Below are positions 55,359 to 64,000 of a DNA stretch of 64,000 nucleotides, in pieces. The translations under genes were made by a program, and so were the position numbers. The notes below the pieces were generated by a model, which was given only the letters and a program-made list of their open reading frames with translations, was not told the DNA's origin and ran no database searches. Source of the stretch: Bifidobacterium sp. ESL0784 (GTDB lineage Bacteria; Actinomycetota; Actinomycetes; Actinomycetales; Bifidobacteriaceae); NCBI RefSeq assembly GCF_029433295.1, contig NZ_JAQTHV010000002.1:248001-312000 (forward strand), given 5' to 3'. Each line of letters opens with the position of its first letter. Position 1 is the first letter of the stretch.

Positions 55359-56762
55359 TTACAGGTCGGCGGGGCTGGAAATCGTACCGCGAATGGCGGT
55401 AGCGGCGGCGACCAGCGGCGAGGCCAAGTGCGTGCGTCCGCCCTTGCCCTGACGGCCTTCGAAGTTGCGGTTCGAAGTCGAAACCGAACGTTCGCCGGGC
55501 ACGAGCTTGTCCGGGTTCATCCCCAGACACATCGAGCAGCCGGCGTTGCGCCATTCCGCGCCGAAGTCCTTGAAGATCTTGTCAAGTCCCTCGTCCTCGG
55601 CCTGCAGGCGGGCGCGGGACGAGGCCGGCACGACCAGCACGCGATGGATGGAATCGGCCTTGTGATGGCCCTTCATCACCGAAGCGGCAGCACGAAGGTC
55701 CTCGATGCGGCCATTGGTGCAGGAGCCGATGAAGACGGTGTCCACCGGAATCGACTTAATCGGCGTTCCCGGCTTCAGACCCATGTACTCAAGCGCGGAT
55801 TCGGTCGCCTGACGCTGCTCAGCGTCGGCGATATCGGCCGGATCGGGAACGTCGGCGTTAATCGGCGCGCCCTGACCCGGGTTGGTACCCCAAGTGACGT
55901 AAGGCGAAAGGTCGGCCGCGTTGATGGTGACTTCCTTATCGAAGGTCGCGTCGTCATCGGTTTTGAGCGTCTTCCAATAGTCCACGGCCTTGTCCCACAT
56001 CTCGCCGGTCGGCGCGTACGGGCGACCCTTCAAGTACTCGAAGGTGGTCTCGTCGGGGGCGATCATGCCCGCACGGGCACCCGCCTCGATAGACATGTTG
56101 CAGATGGTCATGCGGGCGTCCATCGAAAGCGAACGAATTGCGGAACCACGATATTCGATAACGTGTCCCTGCCCGCCGCCAATGCCAATCTTGGCAATAA
56201 TGGCCAGAATAATATCCTTGGCGGTAACACCCTTTGGCAACTCGCCTTCGACGTTGACGGCCATGGTCTTGAACGGCTTCAACGACAGGGTCTGCGTGGC
56301 CATGACGTGTTCAACCTCAGAAGTGCCGATGCCGAACGCGAGCGCCCCGAACGCGCCGTGCGTGGAGGTGTGGGAATCGCCGCAGACGATGGTCATGCCA
56401 GGCTGCGTCAGGCCAAGGTTCGGCGCAAAGGCGTGGACGATACCCTGATCGGCGTCTCCCAGAGGATGCAGGAGCACCCCGAATTCCTTGCAGTTCTTCT
56501 CCAACGTGCTCAGCTGCTTGGCAGAGGTCTCGTCAGGATTGGGCTTGTCAATGTCGACCGTAGGCGTGTTGTGGTCCTCGGTGGCGATCAGCAGGTCGGT
56601 GTGGCGCGGCTTGCGTCCGGCCAGTCGTAGGCCCTCGAACGCCTGCGGACTGGTGACCTCGTGCATGAGCATGAGGTCGATATACAGCAGATCCGGGGCA
56701 CCGTCTTTGCCTTGGTGCACCAGGTGATCAGCCCAGACTTTTTCAGCCAATGTGCTTGCCAT
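55359..56762 (-). CDS. leuC: 3-isopropylmalate dehydratase large subunit
   Basis: Aconitase-family [4Fe-4S] enzyme of leucine synthesis, 467 residues. Cluster Cys ligands are visible in GSCTNGR and CSMCLGMN, and the [15 protein letters not shown] and [11 protein letters not shown] motifs are intact. It pairs with leuD and is divergent from the IclR-family regulator, the ndgR-leuCD arrangement of actinobacteria. Confidence 0.96.
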   Translation of the reverse strand: MASTLAEKVWADHLVHQGKDGAPDLLYIDLMLMHEVTSPQAFEGLRLAGRKPRHTDLLIATEDHNTPTVDIDKPNPDETSAKQLSTLEKNCKEFGVLLHPLGDADQGIVHAFAPNLGLTQPGMTIVCGDSHTSTHGAFGALAFGIGTSEVEHVMATQTLSLKPFKTMAVNVEGELPKGVTAKDIILAIIAKIGIGGGQGHVIEYRGSAIRSLSMDARMTICNMSIEAGARAGMIAPDETTFEYLKGRPYAPTGEMWDKAVDYWKTLKTDDDATFDKEVTINAADLSPYVTWGTNPGQGAPINADVPDPADIADAEQRQATESALEYMGLKPGTPIKSIPVDTVFIGSCTNGRIEDLRAAASVMKGHHKADSIHRVLVVPASSRARLQAEDEGLDKIFKDFGAEWRNAGCSMCLGMNPDKLVPGERSVSTSNRNFEGRQGKGGRTHLASPLVAAATAIRGTISSPADL

Positions 56763-56830
56763 ACGACCTCCTATCGTCGGTTTTCGGGCCGCTTCCCGTC
56801 AATATTTCACCGCGCGGATTTTTGTGGTAG

Positions 56831-56860
56831 TGTGTAATTCCGAGTATCGGCGTTTGTCAA
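56831..56860 (-). promoter_or_regulatory. Promoter of leuCD
   Basis: On the minus strand, TTGACA (56855-56860) and TACACA (56831-56836) are 18 bases apart, about 70 bases before the leuC ATG. Confidence 0.6.
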
Positions 56861-56880
56861 CAATATGGACATCTTTGTTT

Positions 56881-56922
56881 CGTATCGTGAGACGAATGAG
56901 ATGATAGACCCCACTGTATAAT
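56881..56922 (+). promoter_or_regulatory. ndgR promoter (-10 TATAAT) and possible operator
   Basis: TATAAT (56917-56922) lies 8 bases before the ndgR ATG, so the transcript would start at or beside the start codon. TTCGT...ACGAA (about 56879-56896) is a short inverted repeat that may bind the regulator. Confidence 0.45.
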
Positions 56923-56930
56923 ATACATAT

Positions 56931-57755
56931 ATGGACTCACTATCAAAGGATCCCCAAGCGGCGCGGGATATACGCGCGCCCCAAGCAACCGGCAATGCTG
57001 CCCAAAATTCGAATCGCGCCCCTATTCATGACGAGATTCATTCCGGGGTCGGGGTCCTCGATAAAACAGTCAAGATTCTTGAGGCCCTCGAAAGCGGACC
57101 TTCCACATTAGGACAATTGGTGGCAGCCACAGGGCTTGCACGACCTACCGCACACCGCCTGGCCATTGCGCTGGAACGTCATCGTTTCGTTCTGCGCGAC
57201 CAGCACGGACGTTTTATTCTTGGATCGCGTTTCGCCGAACTGGCCACCGCCGCCGGCGAAGACCGCCTGCTCACTGCCGCCGGGCCAATTCTCCAGACCC
57301 TTCTGGATCGTACCGGCGAATCAGCTCAGATCTATCGCCGCCAAGGCGACCAGCGCGTGTGCATTGCCGCCGTCGAGCGGGCCAGCGGACTGCATGATTC
57401 CATCCCCGTGGGCGCCATGCTTTCAATGCAGGCTGGCAGCGCCGCACAAATCCTTGTCGCTTGGGAAGATTCCGAACGATTGCATCAGGGTCTACGCCAC
57501 GCTAAATTCACGACTTCCACGCTGGCGACGGTGCGCCGCCGCGGCTGGGCCGATTCCGTCAACGAACGCGAGGAAGGCGTCTGTTCCGTCTCCGCGCCAA
57601 TCCGCAATTCCTCCGGCCAGGTCATCGCCGCCATCTCCATCTCTGGCCCCTCCGGCCGCATGGGCCCCTCCCCCGGCCGCCGTTACGCGCCGTATGTGAT
57701 GGCCGGCGGCAAGTACTTGACCAACGCCCTGATGAAAGCCAGCGCCGGCAGGTAA
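56931..57755 (+). CDS. ndgR: IclR family regulator, NdgR-like
   Basis: A 274-residue IclR-type protein: winged helix (STLGQLVAATGLARPTAHRL, about residues 60-79) and C-terminal effector domain. Divergent placement from leuCD is that of NdgR/LeuR, the actinobacterial activator of leucine genes. It carries a 40-residue N-terminal tail not usual for the family; no ribosome-binding site precedes the ATG. Confidence 0.88.
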   Translation: MDSLSKDPQAARDIRAPQATGNAAQNSNRAPIHDEIHSGVGVLDKTVKILEALESGPSTLGQLVAATGLARPTAHRLAIALERHRFVLRDQHGRFILGSRFAELATAAGEDRLLTAAGPILQTLLDRTGESAQIYRRQGDQRVCIAAVERASGLHDSIPVGAMLSMQAGSAAQILVAWEDSERLHQGLRHAKFTTSTLATVRRRGWADSVNEREEGVCSVSAPIRNSSGQVIAAISISGPSGRMGPSPGRRYAPYVMAGGKYLTNALMKASAGR

Positions 57756-57768
57756 AAGCACAAAAACG

Positions 57769-57817
57769 AATAATGGCTGCCCCCTTCGAATACGATTTCG
57801 AGGGGGCAGCCATTATT
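57769..57817. terminator. Bidirectional terminator between ndgR and the surface protein gene
   Basis: AATAATGGCTGCCCCCT and its reverse complement form a 17-bp stem with further TCGA pairing in the loop. A/T-rich flanks on both sides suit two convergent genes. Confidence 0.9.
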
Positions 57818-57865
57818 GATCAGAAGATCAGGTGTCGCTTGACGGTCTTTCAACCACGAAGCGAA

Positions 57866-60800
57866 TCAGTAACGCTGAGCGTGCTGCGATGAAGTCTCCA
57901 CTTTTTCTCGCGAATGTTCGCTGCGATAATACTGGTAAGCCAGTATGGCAGTGGCAGCAATGAACACCAACGCCACGATAATCCACCAGTTGAACTGCGT
58001 CTTGGGCGCGCTGGAAGTCTCAGGCGCGGATTGACGCACCGAGCAGCGCGGCAGACCCGACATGGAAGTGGGTTCAATCCAACCGCTCAGAGTGACGTAA
58101 TTGCCCGTATCCGTCTTGCAGATATACTTGCCCGAATCCTTCTTCTTGGGTTCTTTGACATTGTCGTTACCGGCAGCCCCGGAATCGGCACCCGAACCAT
58201 TCTGGTTACCGCTCGGAGCGCCGACCACAGGCGCAGCAGCAATTGCGGGACGCTGGATCACAATTCGGTTCACTGTCGTTTGAGGCTGCGCAGCGGGTTG
58301 CGCGGCAGGCTGTGATGCAGGAGCTGCAGCTGCGGGTTTGCCGTTGTCGCCGTTACCGTTGCCATTACTCTGAGACTGGTGATTTGACGAATTCGTATTG
58401 CCTTGCTGGCTGCTCTGACCGGATTGGCCGGCCTGACCGCTTTCGCCGGGCTTGACAACGACCTTGGCGGGCTTGTCGAGGCCGGTGAACGCATCAAGCA
58501 GCTTACCTTGGGCATCGTTGACGTTCTGCTGCGTGGCATTCGCATCGTCCATCACGGTTTTGGCGTCACTCAACGACTGGATGAAAGGCGCCCAGGAAGC
58601 CGCCGTGTAATCGGATTCGTGCGCGGCCGCGGACTTGGAAATCAAAACACTCAAGCTGCTCTTGTCGGCCTTCCGCTCCAGTGCATCGATAGCGTTCTTC
58701 AACGTGGTCTGCGCCGCGCTGACATCATGGCGAGTCGCGTTGACATCCGCGTTCACCGTATTCGCGTTGACAATCGCATTGGCCAAAGCGGTCCACGTGG
58801 AAGGACGGTAATCGGCCTGGTGCTTGGCATTGGCCATATCCAGCAATGTGGTCAGGCCCAGCTTGTCTGGCACAATCTCAAGACCGGTCTGGCCAGAGCG
58901 CAAAGCATTCAAGGCGTTGTCGACCACGCCCTGGTTGCCGCTGCCGTCGAGTACGGCATTAGCCGCGTCCAGCGCCGTCTTGAAGACGGACCAGGTCGCC
59001 GGCGTGTAGTCCGCCTGGACCAGCTTGGAATCTTGAATGATCTCGTCATTCAACGCGCTCGAGTCGCGAACCTGTGTCCACGCGGAGGTGACGGTCGTGC
59101 CGTTCTCGGCAGGAATCACCGAGCCGCCAACAGGGTAGCCCACATGGGTAGCCTCGTCTTCCCATCCCGCGGAGGTATAATCATGCGAAGCACGGCCGCC
59201 ATTGGTATAACGGAGCCCGGTGGGAGCGGCGGGCAACACCATCGGCGCAAAACGCTCGACATGTTTGGAAGTGCCACCACTCTGAGGGACGTCGGCCGAA
59301 TACCCGTGGCTGCGCAAAGTCTCATTGCTGCCATCGACCTTGTAATTTGCGCTTGGGGCCGCCACCTGTGTGTTAACGTCGCGATAGCGTTCCCAAACGT
59401 AGGTCGCACCCGGAACCGGGCTGTAGGGGAATGCATTGATGGCATTTACCATATCGGTAGCGGAATTATAAGAGGTTATCGCACCGTTATTGGCGATCGG
59501 TGCATCAACCACCTTGGTCCACTTGCCCGTATAGCCGTTTTCTTCATGGCCCTTGTTTGCTTCCGGAAGGGAATTGATACAAGTAACCCTCCGCTGACCG
59601 GGAATCGGGCCGGGGCCACCCATTGCGCCCAACGTCAATTGCTTCAGCGTGGAGGGAAGCGCCACTCCTTGCCCACCCTGCACATTGACCGTATCCCAAT
59701 TGGTGAGGTCCAAGGAAGTAAATCCGGTTCTGGTAAAGATCGAGTTCATGCTCGTAACCATATCGGTATTGAGGTTTTCCAAACCCTTGACGTAGTTCAA
59801 CCGTGCCGAACCGGTGAACAGGCAATCCATGTTGGTCACGTGCGAGGTGTCGAAGCCCGAAAGATCCAATGATTGCACCGCGACAGTATCGAAGGCATAA
59901 CTCATGTCGGTCAAAGCAGGGGTCCTGAAGGTGTCCATGCCGACAATGGAGGTCAGACGCGGATTGGCCAGGAACATGGCATGCATCGTGGTGACCTTCG
60001 AGGTGTCGAAACTCGAAAGATCCAGGGAGGTGTATTTCGAGGCATAGAACATCGTGGACATGTTCGTGACATTCCGGGTATGGAAATCGGTCAGGCCATG
60101 AATGGTGTTCAACTTCTGAGTGGAGGAGAACATGGAGTTCATCGTCGTCACGTTCGAGGTGTCAAAACCGGAAACATCCAACGATGTCAGGGCAAAATCG
60201 GATGAGAACATGCTGGTCATATCGGTCACAGCGGACGTATCGACGAAACCATTGGAGGCAAAGGTCTTGAACCCGCCATCGTTGTTATATCCGTGGAAAT
60301 ACTGCGCCGAGGCGTTGTTCAGCTTGGTCTTGTTCGGGCCCTGGAAAACGATGTGATCCACGCTCGCATCGACCTTGCCGCCGGAAATGACATTGGCGTC
60401 ATTGGGCATGGCATTGTTGCCGGAAGCGTCCGCGGCGATGGTCAGCGTACATTCGCCACTGGCGTCAACGGACTTCGTCCAACCCGCGAATCCGCCTTGC
60501 GCCGGAGCCGAACCAAGGCAACCGCCACGGGTGAGCAGGCCCGAAGGCGCAGAAACAAGGCCTGACGCCGAATCCGTCGTCGCGCTTTGTGCGGAAGGGC
60601 GAAGACCTGCCGCGCTGCCAAGCACAGAAGATGAACCGCGTTGGCCAGCCGAGCCCGTTCCAGGATTGCCTGCGGAGGAAGCGGCCGCCTTACCCGTTTC
60701 CGCTCCGGCATTGGCCTTGGAGGCATCCGAACTCGTGGCATTAACGCTCAGCTCAGTTTGTTTGGTCTGTTTGCTATCGGCAACATTCGCGCCGCCGATT

Positions 60801-60928
60801 GATATATTTTCACTTTCCGCTGGAGCGGAATCCGTAGCACCGATTTCATCGGCAGAAGCGGCAACTGGAGCTGCCAACAACGCTGCGGCAACGATTAAAC
60901 CGATTGCCGTATTTTTCTTTTTCACCAT
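57866..60928 (-). CDS. Large cell-surface protein with BspA-type DUF285 repeats and FIVAR domains
   Basis: About 1020 residues. A signal peptide (MVKKKNTAIGLIVAAALLAA) is followed by a Ser/Ala/Thr-rich segment, then several DUF285/BspA leucine-rich units (FDTSNVTTMNSMF, FDTSKVTTMHAMF, FDTSHVTNMDCLF), a spacer, three FIVAR-like repeats (ADYTPATW, ADYRPSTW, SDYTAASW), a Gln/Asn/Gly/Ser-rich stretch and one C-terminal membrane helix (WWIIVALVFIAATAILAYQY) with a short tail. No LPxTG motif is seen, so it is anchored by the helix instead of a sortase. DUF285 proteins commonly bind host or mucin ligands. ATG 60928 has AGAG 5-7 bases upstream; 60967 is an alternative. Confidence 0.88.
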   Translation of the reverse strand: MVKKKNTAIGLIVAAALLAAPVAASADEIGATDSAPAESENISIGGANVADSKQTKQTELSVNATSSDASKANAGAETGKAAASSAGNPGTGSAGQRGSSSVLGSAAGLRPSAQSATTDSASGLVSAPSGLLTRGGCLGSAPAQGGFAGWTKSVDASGECTLTIAADASGNNAMPNDANVISGGKVDASVDHIVFQGPNKTKLNNASAQYFHGYNNDGGFKTFASNGFVDTSAVTDMTSMFSSDFALTSLDVSGFDTSNVTTMNSMFSSTQKLNTIHGLTDFHTRNVTNMSTMFYASKYTSLDLSSFDTSKVTTMHAMFLANPRLTSIVGMDTFRTPALTDMSYAFDTVAVQSLDLSGFDTSHVTNMDCLFTGSARLNYVKGLENLNTDMVTSMNSIFTRTGFTSLDLTNWDTVNVQGGQGVALPSTLKQLTLGAMGGPGPIPGQRRVTCINSLPEANKGHEENGYTGKWTKVVDAPIANNGAITSYNSATDMVNAINAFPYSPVPGATYVWERYRDVNTQVAAPSANYKVDGSNETLRSHGYSADVPQSGGTSKHVERFAPMVLPAAPTGLRYTNGGRASHDYTSAGWEDEATHVGYPVGGSVIPAENGTTVTSAWTQVRDSSALNDEIIQDSKLVQADYTPATWSVFKTALDAANAVLDGSGNQGVVDNALNALRSGQTGLEIVPDKLGLTTLLDMANAKHQADYRPSTWTALANAIVNANTVNADVNATRHDVSAAQTTLKNAIDALERKADKSSLSVLISKSAAAHESDYTAASWAPFIQSLSDAKTVMDDANATQQNVNDAQGKLLDAFTGLDKPAKVVVKPGESGQAGQSGQSSQQGNTNSSNHQSQSNGNGNGDNGKPAAAAPASQPAAQPAAQPQTTVNRIVIQRPAIAAAPVVGAPSGNQNGSGADSGAAGNDNVKEPKKKDSGKYICKTDTGNYVTLSGWIEPTSMSGLPRCSVRQSAPETSSAPKTQFNWWIIVALVFIAATAILAYQYYRSEHSREKVETSSQHAQRY

Positions 60929-61374
60929 AATCTCTTTCGCGATTCTTCCTAATTTAGTCAGCTGCACTAAAACATTTAAGACAAGCTGTAATGCTAATTA
61001 ATTTAGACAGATATTTCAAGTTAACCGATTTTTATCTATTTAAACTGTCTAAAAAATTAAACAGTTTAAATAATAAAATTATTCATCAAAATGGCGAATT
61101 TACAAAAGGGAAATTAGCATATTACAAAAATACGGCCTTAATATTCTGTATAATATGCAATACTTGACTATTTAAAATTACGCTGTAAGCGATATGTATA
61201 TCGTTTAATGACACGGCCGAAAACAAGAAAAATAAATGCTATTTCGTCCCAAAATCTCAGAAAACGGATACTAGAAGCTACCCCGAATACCTCGAAACGG
61301 GTTCCGGCTTATCTGGCCTAAATGGCACGTGGAACGTATAAATCTATATATAAAACGTTTCCCGACCACGCGGT
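60929..61374. other. AT-rich upstream region of the surface protein gene
   Basis: About 440 bases, strongly AT-rich, without a gene. It holds the surface-protein promoter region and a 21-base motif (61149-61169) shared with 17872-17892. Confidence 0.5.
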
Positions 61375-62706
61375 TCACTTCTTCAGATGCATCTTACGCA
61401 GGATCTGCGCGATGAGGCGCGGACGGCGCAACAGGTTCGTGCCCTCTTTTGCAGCGTCGGGAACACCGTTGAGCGCATAGGTGTATGCCTTGTTGGAGCT
61501 CGATTTGCCGACCAGATCGCCGAATTCCAAGAGCTGGGTGCGCGGCTCATATGGGTGGCGGATGTCAAATTCAAGAAGACGTGCGGCACGCTGGGCCGGG
61601 GCCGGGCCGTAGGAGCCGAATCCACAGGTCGGCGTGGCGACGAGCATCAGGCCCTCGGTGGTGCCCGCAAAACGGTTGCGGTGATCGTGTCCGGCAAGCA
61701 GCGCAAAATAACCGTCCGTCGATTTGAGGATATCGAATTCGCCGGTGTCGGTATCGGGGCAGCTGATACCCTCCCCCAGGAAGCTGCCAGGCAGCGTCTT
61801 GGTCTCGTCGATGACGTAATTGTGGCCGGCGAACGTGCGATAGCCCTCTACGGCGTGCGCGGCGGTGGCGGGGACTTCCTTGAGCAGATCGTAATATTGC
61901 GGCACAGGAATATGCTGGAAGACCATCGACTTGGCGCCAACCAGCCCGGGGACCACTTTCAGGAAATCGAGCGCCCGCTGGCTCGGAGCACCATAGCCGC
62001 CAAGCTTGCCGTAATCGCCGGAATTGAAAATCACCAAACCGAGGACACTGTCGCTTTTGTGATCCTCGCTGACCGGCAAAACGAATGTGCCTGCCTCGCA
62101 AGGGTAGACGTACTGGTCCGGCAAGCCGCTACCAGGTTGCTTGCGCGGCCGGTCGGAGCGCTTGATCGGAGGCTCCGGATTCAGGCACCCGGGAAATTCG
62201 CGATAGATCTCATCGAGCTCGGCATTGGCAAGGCCACACTGGAAATCGTGGTTGCCATAGGTGACGGCCCATGGAACGTGACGTTCAATCAGCGGGCTGA
62301 GGAACTGGGAAATCTCCTGACGCACCAGCTCACGGGTATGCTCAAGTTCGGTGTCGCGCAGGTTGGTCGCCGCCGTGCCCATCGACCATTTCTGCGGTGT
62401 CCATGTGCGCTTGCGGAACGTCTTCGCGTATGCCTTGTCGTAACCGGCAATCTGGTTACCGGAAAAAATCACAATATCCGGGCGAGAACTGTCGAGCGCA
62501 GCCTCGATCAGTTTGATGGTGTCCTTGTTTACCTTGGGCCCGTCCTGGATATCTGCCAATACCAAGACGCGGAACTTGCCGGAATCATGGAACTGGAGAC
62601 GACCAAGACGCGCAGAGACGGAAACGGGCCGGGTATCGCCCTCCTGAACAGGCTGGATTCGCGGCTTTGACGAAAGATCACGCGTCATGTGTATCTGATC
62701 AGTCAT
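61375..62706 (-). CDS. Metallophosphoesterase
   Basis: Calcineurin-like phosphoesterase of 443 residues. Metal-binding motifs run LVLADIQD (D in motif 1), IFSGNQI, TYGNHD and the later AGHDHRNRF. It lacks a signal peptide and membrane helix. Substrate unknown; it may hydrolyse a phosphodiester. Start MTDQIHMTRD at 62706. Confidence 0.85.
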   Translation of the reverse strand: MTDQIHMTRDLSSKPRIQPVQEGDTRPVSVSARLGRLQFHDSGKFRVLVLADIQDGPKVNKDTIKLIEAALDSSRPDIVIFSGNQIAGYDKAYAKTFRKRTWTPQKWSMGTAATNLRDTELEHTRELVRQEISQFLSPLIERHVPWAVTYGNHDFQCGLANAELDEIYREFPGCLNPEPPIKRSDRPRKQPGSGLPDQYVYPCEAGTFVLPVSEDHKSDSVLGLVIFNSGDYGKLGGYGAPSQRALDFLKVVPGLVGAKSMVFQHIPVPQYYDLLKEVPATAAHAVEGYRTFAGHNYVIDETKTLPGSFLGEGISCPDTDTGEFDILKSTDGYFALLAGHDHRNRFAGTTEGLMLVATPTCGFGSYGPAPAQRAARLLEFDIRHPYEPRTQLLEFGDLVGKSSSNKAYTYALNGVPDAAKEGTNLLRRPRLIAQILRKMHLKK

Positions 62707-62825
62707 GATTCCAACCTTTGTGTCGTCGATAACCCCATCATATCGCCAATGTTATTAGCGGAATTATTATCCCACAACTAATAAAAGCCTCGCAACTAAA
62801 AAGCTGCGAGGCTTTTGCATCTTTG

Positions 62826-62897
62826 CTGGGGTACCTGGACTCGAACCAAGAACAACTGAACCAGAATCAGCCGTGTTGCCAATTACACCATACCCCA
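62826..62897 (-). tRNA. tRNA-Gln (anticodon CTG)
   Basis: On the minus strand, TGGGGTA and TACCCCA form the acceptor stem with discriminator G (62826). The anticodon loop TTCTGGT gives CTG (reads CAG), and GGTTCGAGTCC is the T-loop. CCA is not encoded. It lies 42 bases from tRNA-Glu in the same direction. Confidence 0.9.
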
Positions 62898-62939
62898 ATT
62901 GGCTTGGTGCTGTAGCCGCTAAACAACTATAGCACTTCG

Positions 62940-63012
62940 TACCTCCAACCGGATTTGAACCGGTGTTGGCGCCGTGAGAGGGCGTAGTCCTAGACCGCTA
63001 GACGATGGAGGC
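62940..63012 (-). tRNA. tRNA-Glu (anticodon CTC)
   Basis: On the minus strand, GCCTCCA pairs with TGGAGGT (a G-T pair at 1-72). The anticodon loop CTCTCAC gives CTC (reads GAG), and GGTTCAAATCC is the T-loop. CCA is not encoded. It lies downstream of gltX, whose product charges this tRNA. Confidence 0.9.
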
Positions 63013-63144
63013 TTAACTTATCGCTGCCCTTCCCAAGGCAACAAACTAATAGTTTAGAGGAAAGCGAGAGCAAACGCAACCCGGCGTGTTGTACGGTATC
63101 ACATCAGTTACAGATGCAATTCTGACGCCAGACGGGTGCCCTCA

Positions 63145-63247
63145 GTGTCCTGTTTATCGTATTTGCCAACCGAGATGCGCTAAACAGGACACTCAACTCC
63201 TATCAGCGACCCACTTAGCGCATCTGTGAACCCCAGTACGATAAACA
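63145..63247. repeat. Nested and alternative inverted repeats between gltX and the tRNAs
   Basis: One fold: outer TGTTTATCGTA/TACGATAAACA (63151-63161, 63237-63247) enclosing AGATGCGCTAA/TTAGCGCATCT (63173-63183, 63215-63225). A competing fold: GTGTCCTGTTTA/TAAACAGGACAC (63145-63156, 63181-63192). The two share bases and exclude each other. The rest of 63013-63304 holds no gene. Confidence 0.6.
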
Positions 63248-63304
63248 CGCCGCTTAAACATATTCAGCGTCGTCTTTAGCACATAAACACGAAGGACGAA
63301 CCGA

Positions 63305-64000
63305 TTACAGGTGCTCCCTGAGGCCCTTCAGACGGGCGAGGGTGAGCGGCTTGCCGATGATCTCCATCGACTCGAAAAGCGGCGGGGAGACGCGGCGGCC
63401 GGACATGGCCACACGCACCGGGCCGAACGCCAGACGCGGCTTGAAACCGCCATCCTCAACCAATGCCTTGTTGAGCGTCTCGTGCAGGTTGTCGGTCTTC
63501 CAATCGGATTCGGCAACGTCACTCAGCGCGGCGATGGCCTTGTCGAGCACTTCGGCGGCGGAATCCTTGAGCGTCTTGCGGGCGTCGTCCTCGGGCTCGA
63601 TGTATTCGTCTTCGCTTAGCAGGCTTCCGGCCATGCCGGCGACCTCACCGAGCAGACGCACGCGCGGCTGGACCAGCGGCGCAGCGGCGGTGAGGATCCG
63701 GCGTTCGCGGTCGGTCAGCTTGTCCCACGAATCGGCGGAAACCACGCCGTCACGGCGCAGGTATGGCACGGAGCGGTTGAGGAAGTCCTGCGGTTCGAGC
63801 ATGCGAATGTGCTCGGCGTTGATGGAAATGGCCTTGTCGATGTCGAAATGGGCCGGGTTGGCCTTGACGTCGCGGATATCGAACTTCTCGACCATCTCAT
63901 CCATGCTGAAGACGTCACGGTCGGGCGCGATCGACCAACCGAGCAGCGCCAGATAGTTCAAGAGGCCCTCGGGAATAAAGCCGTTCTCGCGGTGCAGGAA
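63305..64000 (-). CDS. gltX: Glutamyl-tRNA synthetase, C-terminal part (runs off window)
   Basis: Class I synthetase charging tRNA-Glu, and likely also tRNA-Gln in this group. Only the last 231 codons are in the window; the frame stays open to base 64000. The C-terminal helical anticodon-binding part is seen, including the family end FGPVRVAMSGRRVSPPLFESM. The catalytic HIGH/KLSKR motifs lie beyond the edge. tRNA-Glu and tRNA-Gln lie just downstream. Confidence 0.93.
   Translation of the reverse strand, partial: FLHRENGFIPEGLLNYLALLGWSIAPDRDVFSMDEMVEKFDIRDVKANPAHFDIDKAISINAEHIRMLEPQDFLNRSVPYLRRDGVVSADSWDKLTDRERRILTAAAPLVQPRVRLLGEVAGMAGSLLSEDEYIEPEDDARKTLKDSAAEVLDKAIAALSDVAESDWKTDNLHETLNKALVEDGGFKPRLAFGPVRVAMSGRRVSPPLFESMEIIGKPLTLARLKGLREHL

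Overview
The window looks like a Bifidobacterium chromosome. The inferred L28, UPRT, NdgR/leuCD, MurT/GatD and rpsP-KH-rimM-trmD sets read like those of bifidobacteria, the coding DNA is moderately GC-rich, and no plasmid or phage replication or structural genes are seen. Species cannot be fixed from the sequence alone.

Layout. 1-2481 is a translation block (rpsP 3' part, KH protein, rimM, trmD). 2482-8714 holds an SDR oxidoreductase behind two identical palindromes, rsmD, recG and a DHA2-type MFS exporter. 9031-17148 is the most notable part: a cluster bounded by two copies of the rpmB terminator. It encodes a glycyl radical enzyme of the E. coli YbiW type, its radical-SAM activase, an FSA-type aldolase, a ROK sugar kinase, a PTS EIIC without EIIA/EIIB, and a DeoR regulator. 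Together they fit radical-mediated breakdown of 1,5-anhydroglucitol (anhydroglycolysis): uptake by EIIC, 6-phosphorylation by ROK, ring opening by the glycyl radical enzyme to 1-deoxyfructose-6-phosphate, then aldolase cleavage to glyceraldehyde-3-phosphate and hydroxyacetone. The substrate is inferred from family knowledge.

17157-31247 carries rpmB, a lactonase, TetR/MscS, a CPBP protease with a long Gln/Tyr/Pro-rich tail, ddl, gpsA, plsC, a TetR/MFS pair with matching operators, and a PAP2 phosphatase. 31900-39904 has ppk1, a MutT1-like Nudix/histidine phosphatase fusion, upp, a UbiB-family kinase and a phasin-like protein. 40047-44557 is a LacI / GH13 alpha-glucosidase / MFS sugar-utilisation locus. 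44812-46950 has a histidine phosphatase and a small possible type VII secretion remnant with a frameshift. 47031-52799 is cell-wall and replication: gatD, murT, dnaB, a cluster of DnaA boxes, and murA. 53285-57755 has an MDR oxidoreductase, a tandem structured repeat, leuD, leuC and the divergent IclR regulator. 57866-64000 has a large BspA-like surface protein, a metallophosphoesterase, tRNA-Gln(CTG), tRNA-Glu(CTC) and the 3' part of gltX.

Non-coding structure is unusually rich: a family of GTGTC-ended inverted repeats, two tandem about 120 bp units whose hairpins differ by compensatory changes, and nested alternative inverted repeats between gltX and the tRNA genes. No rRNA, CRISPR array, transposase or integrase was seen.
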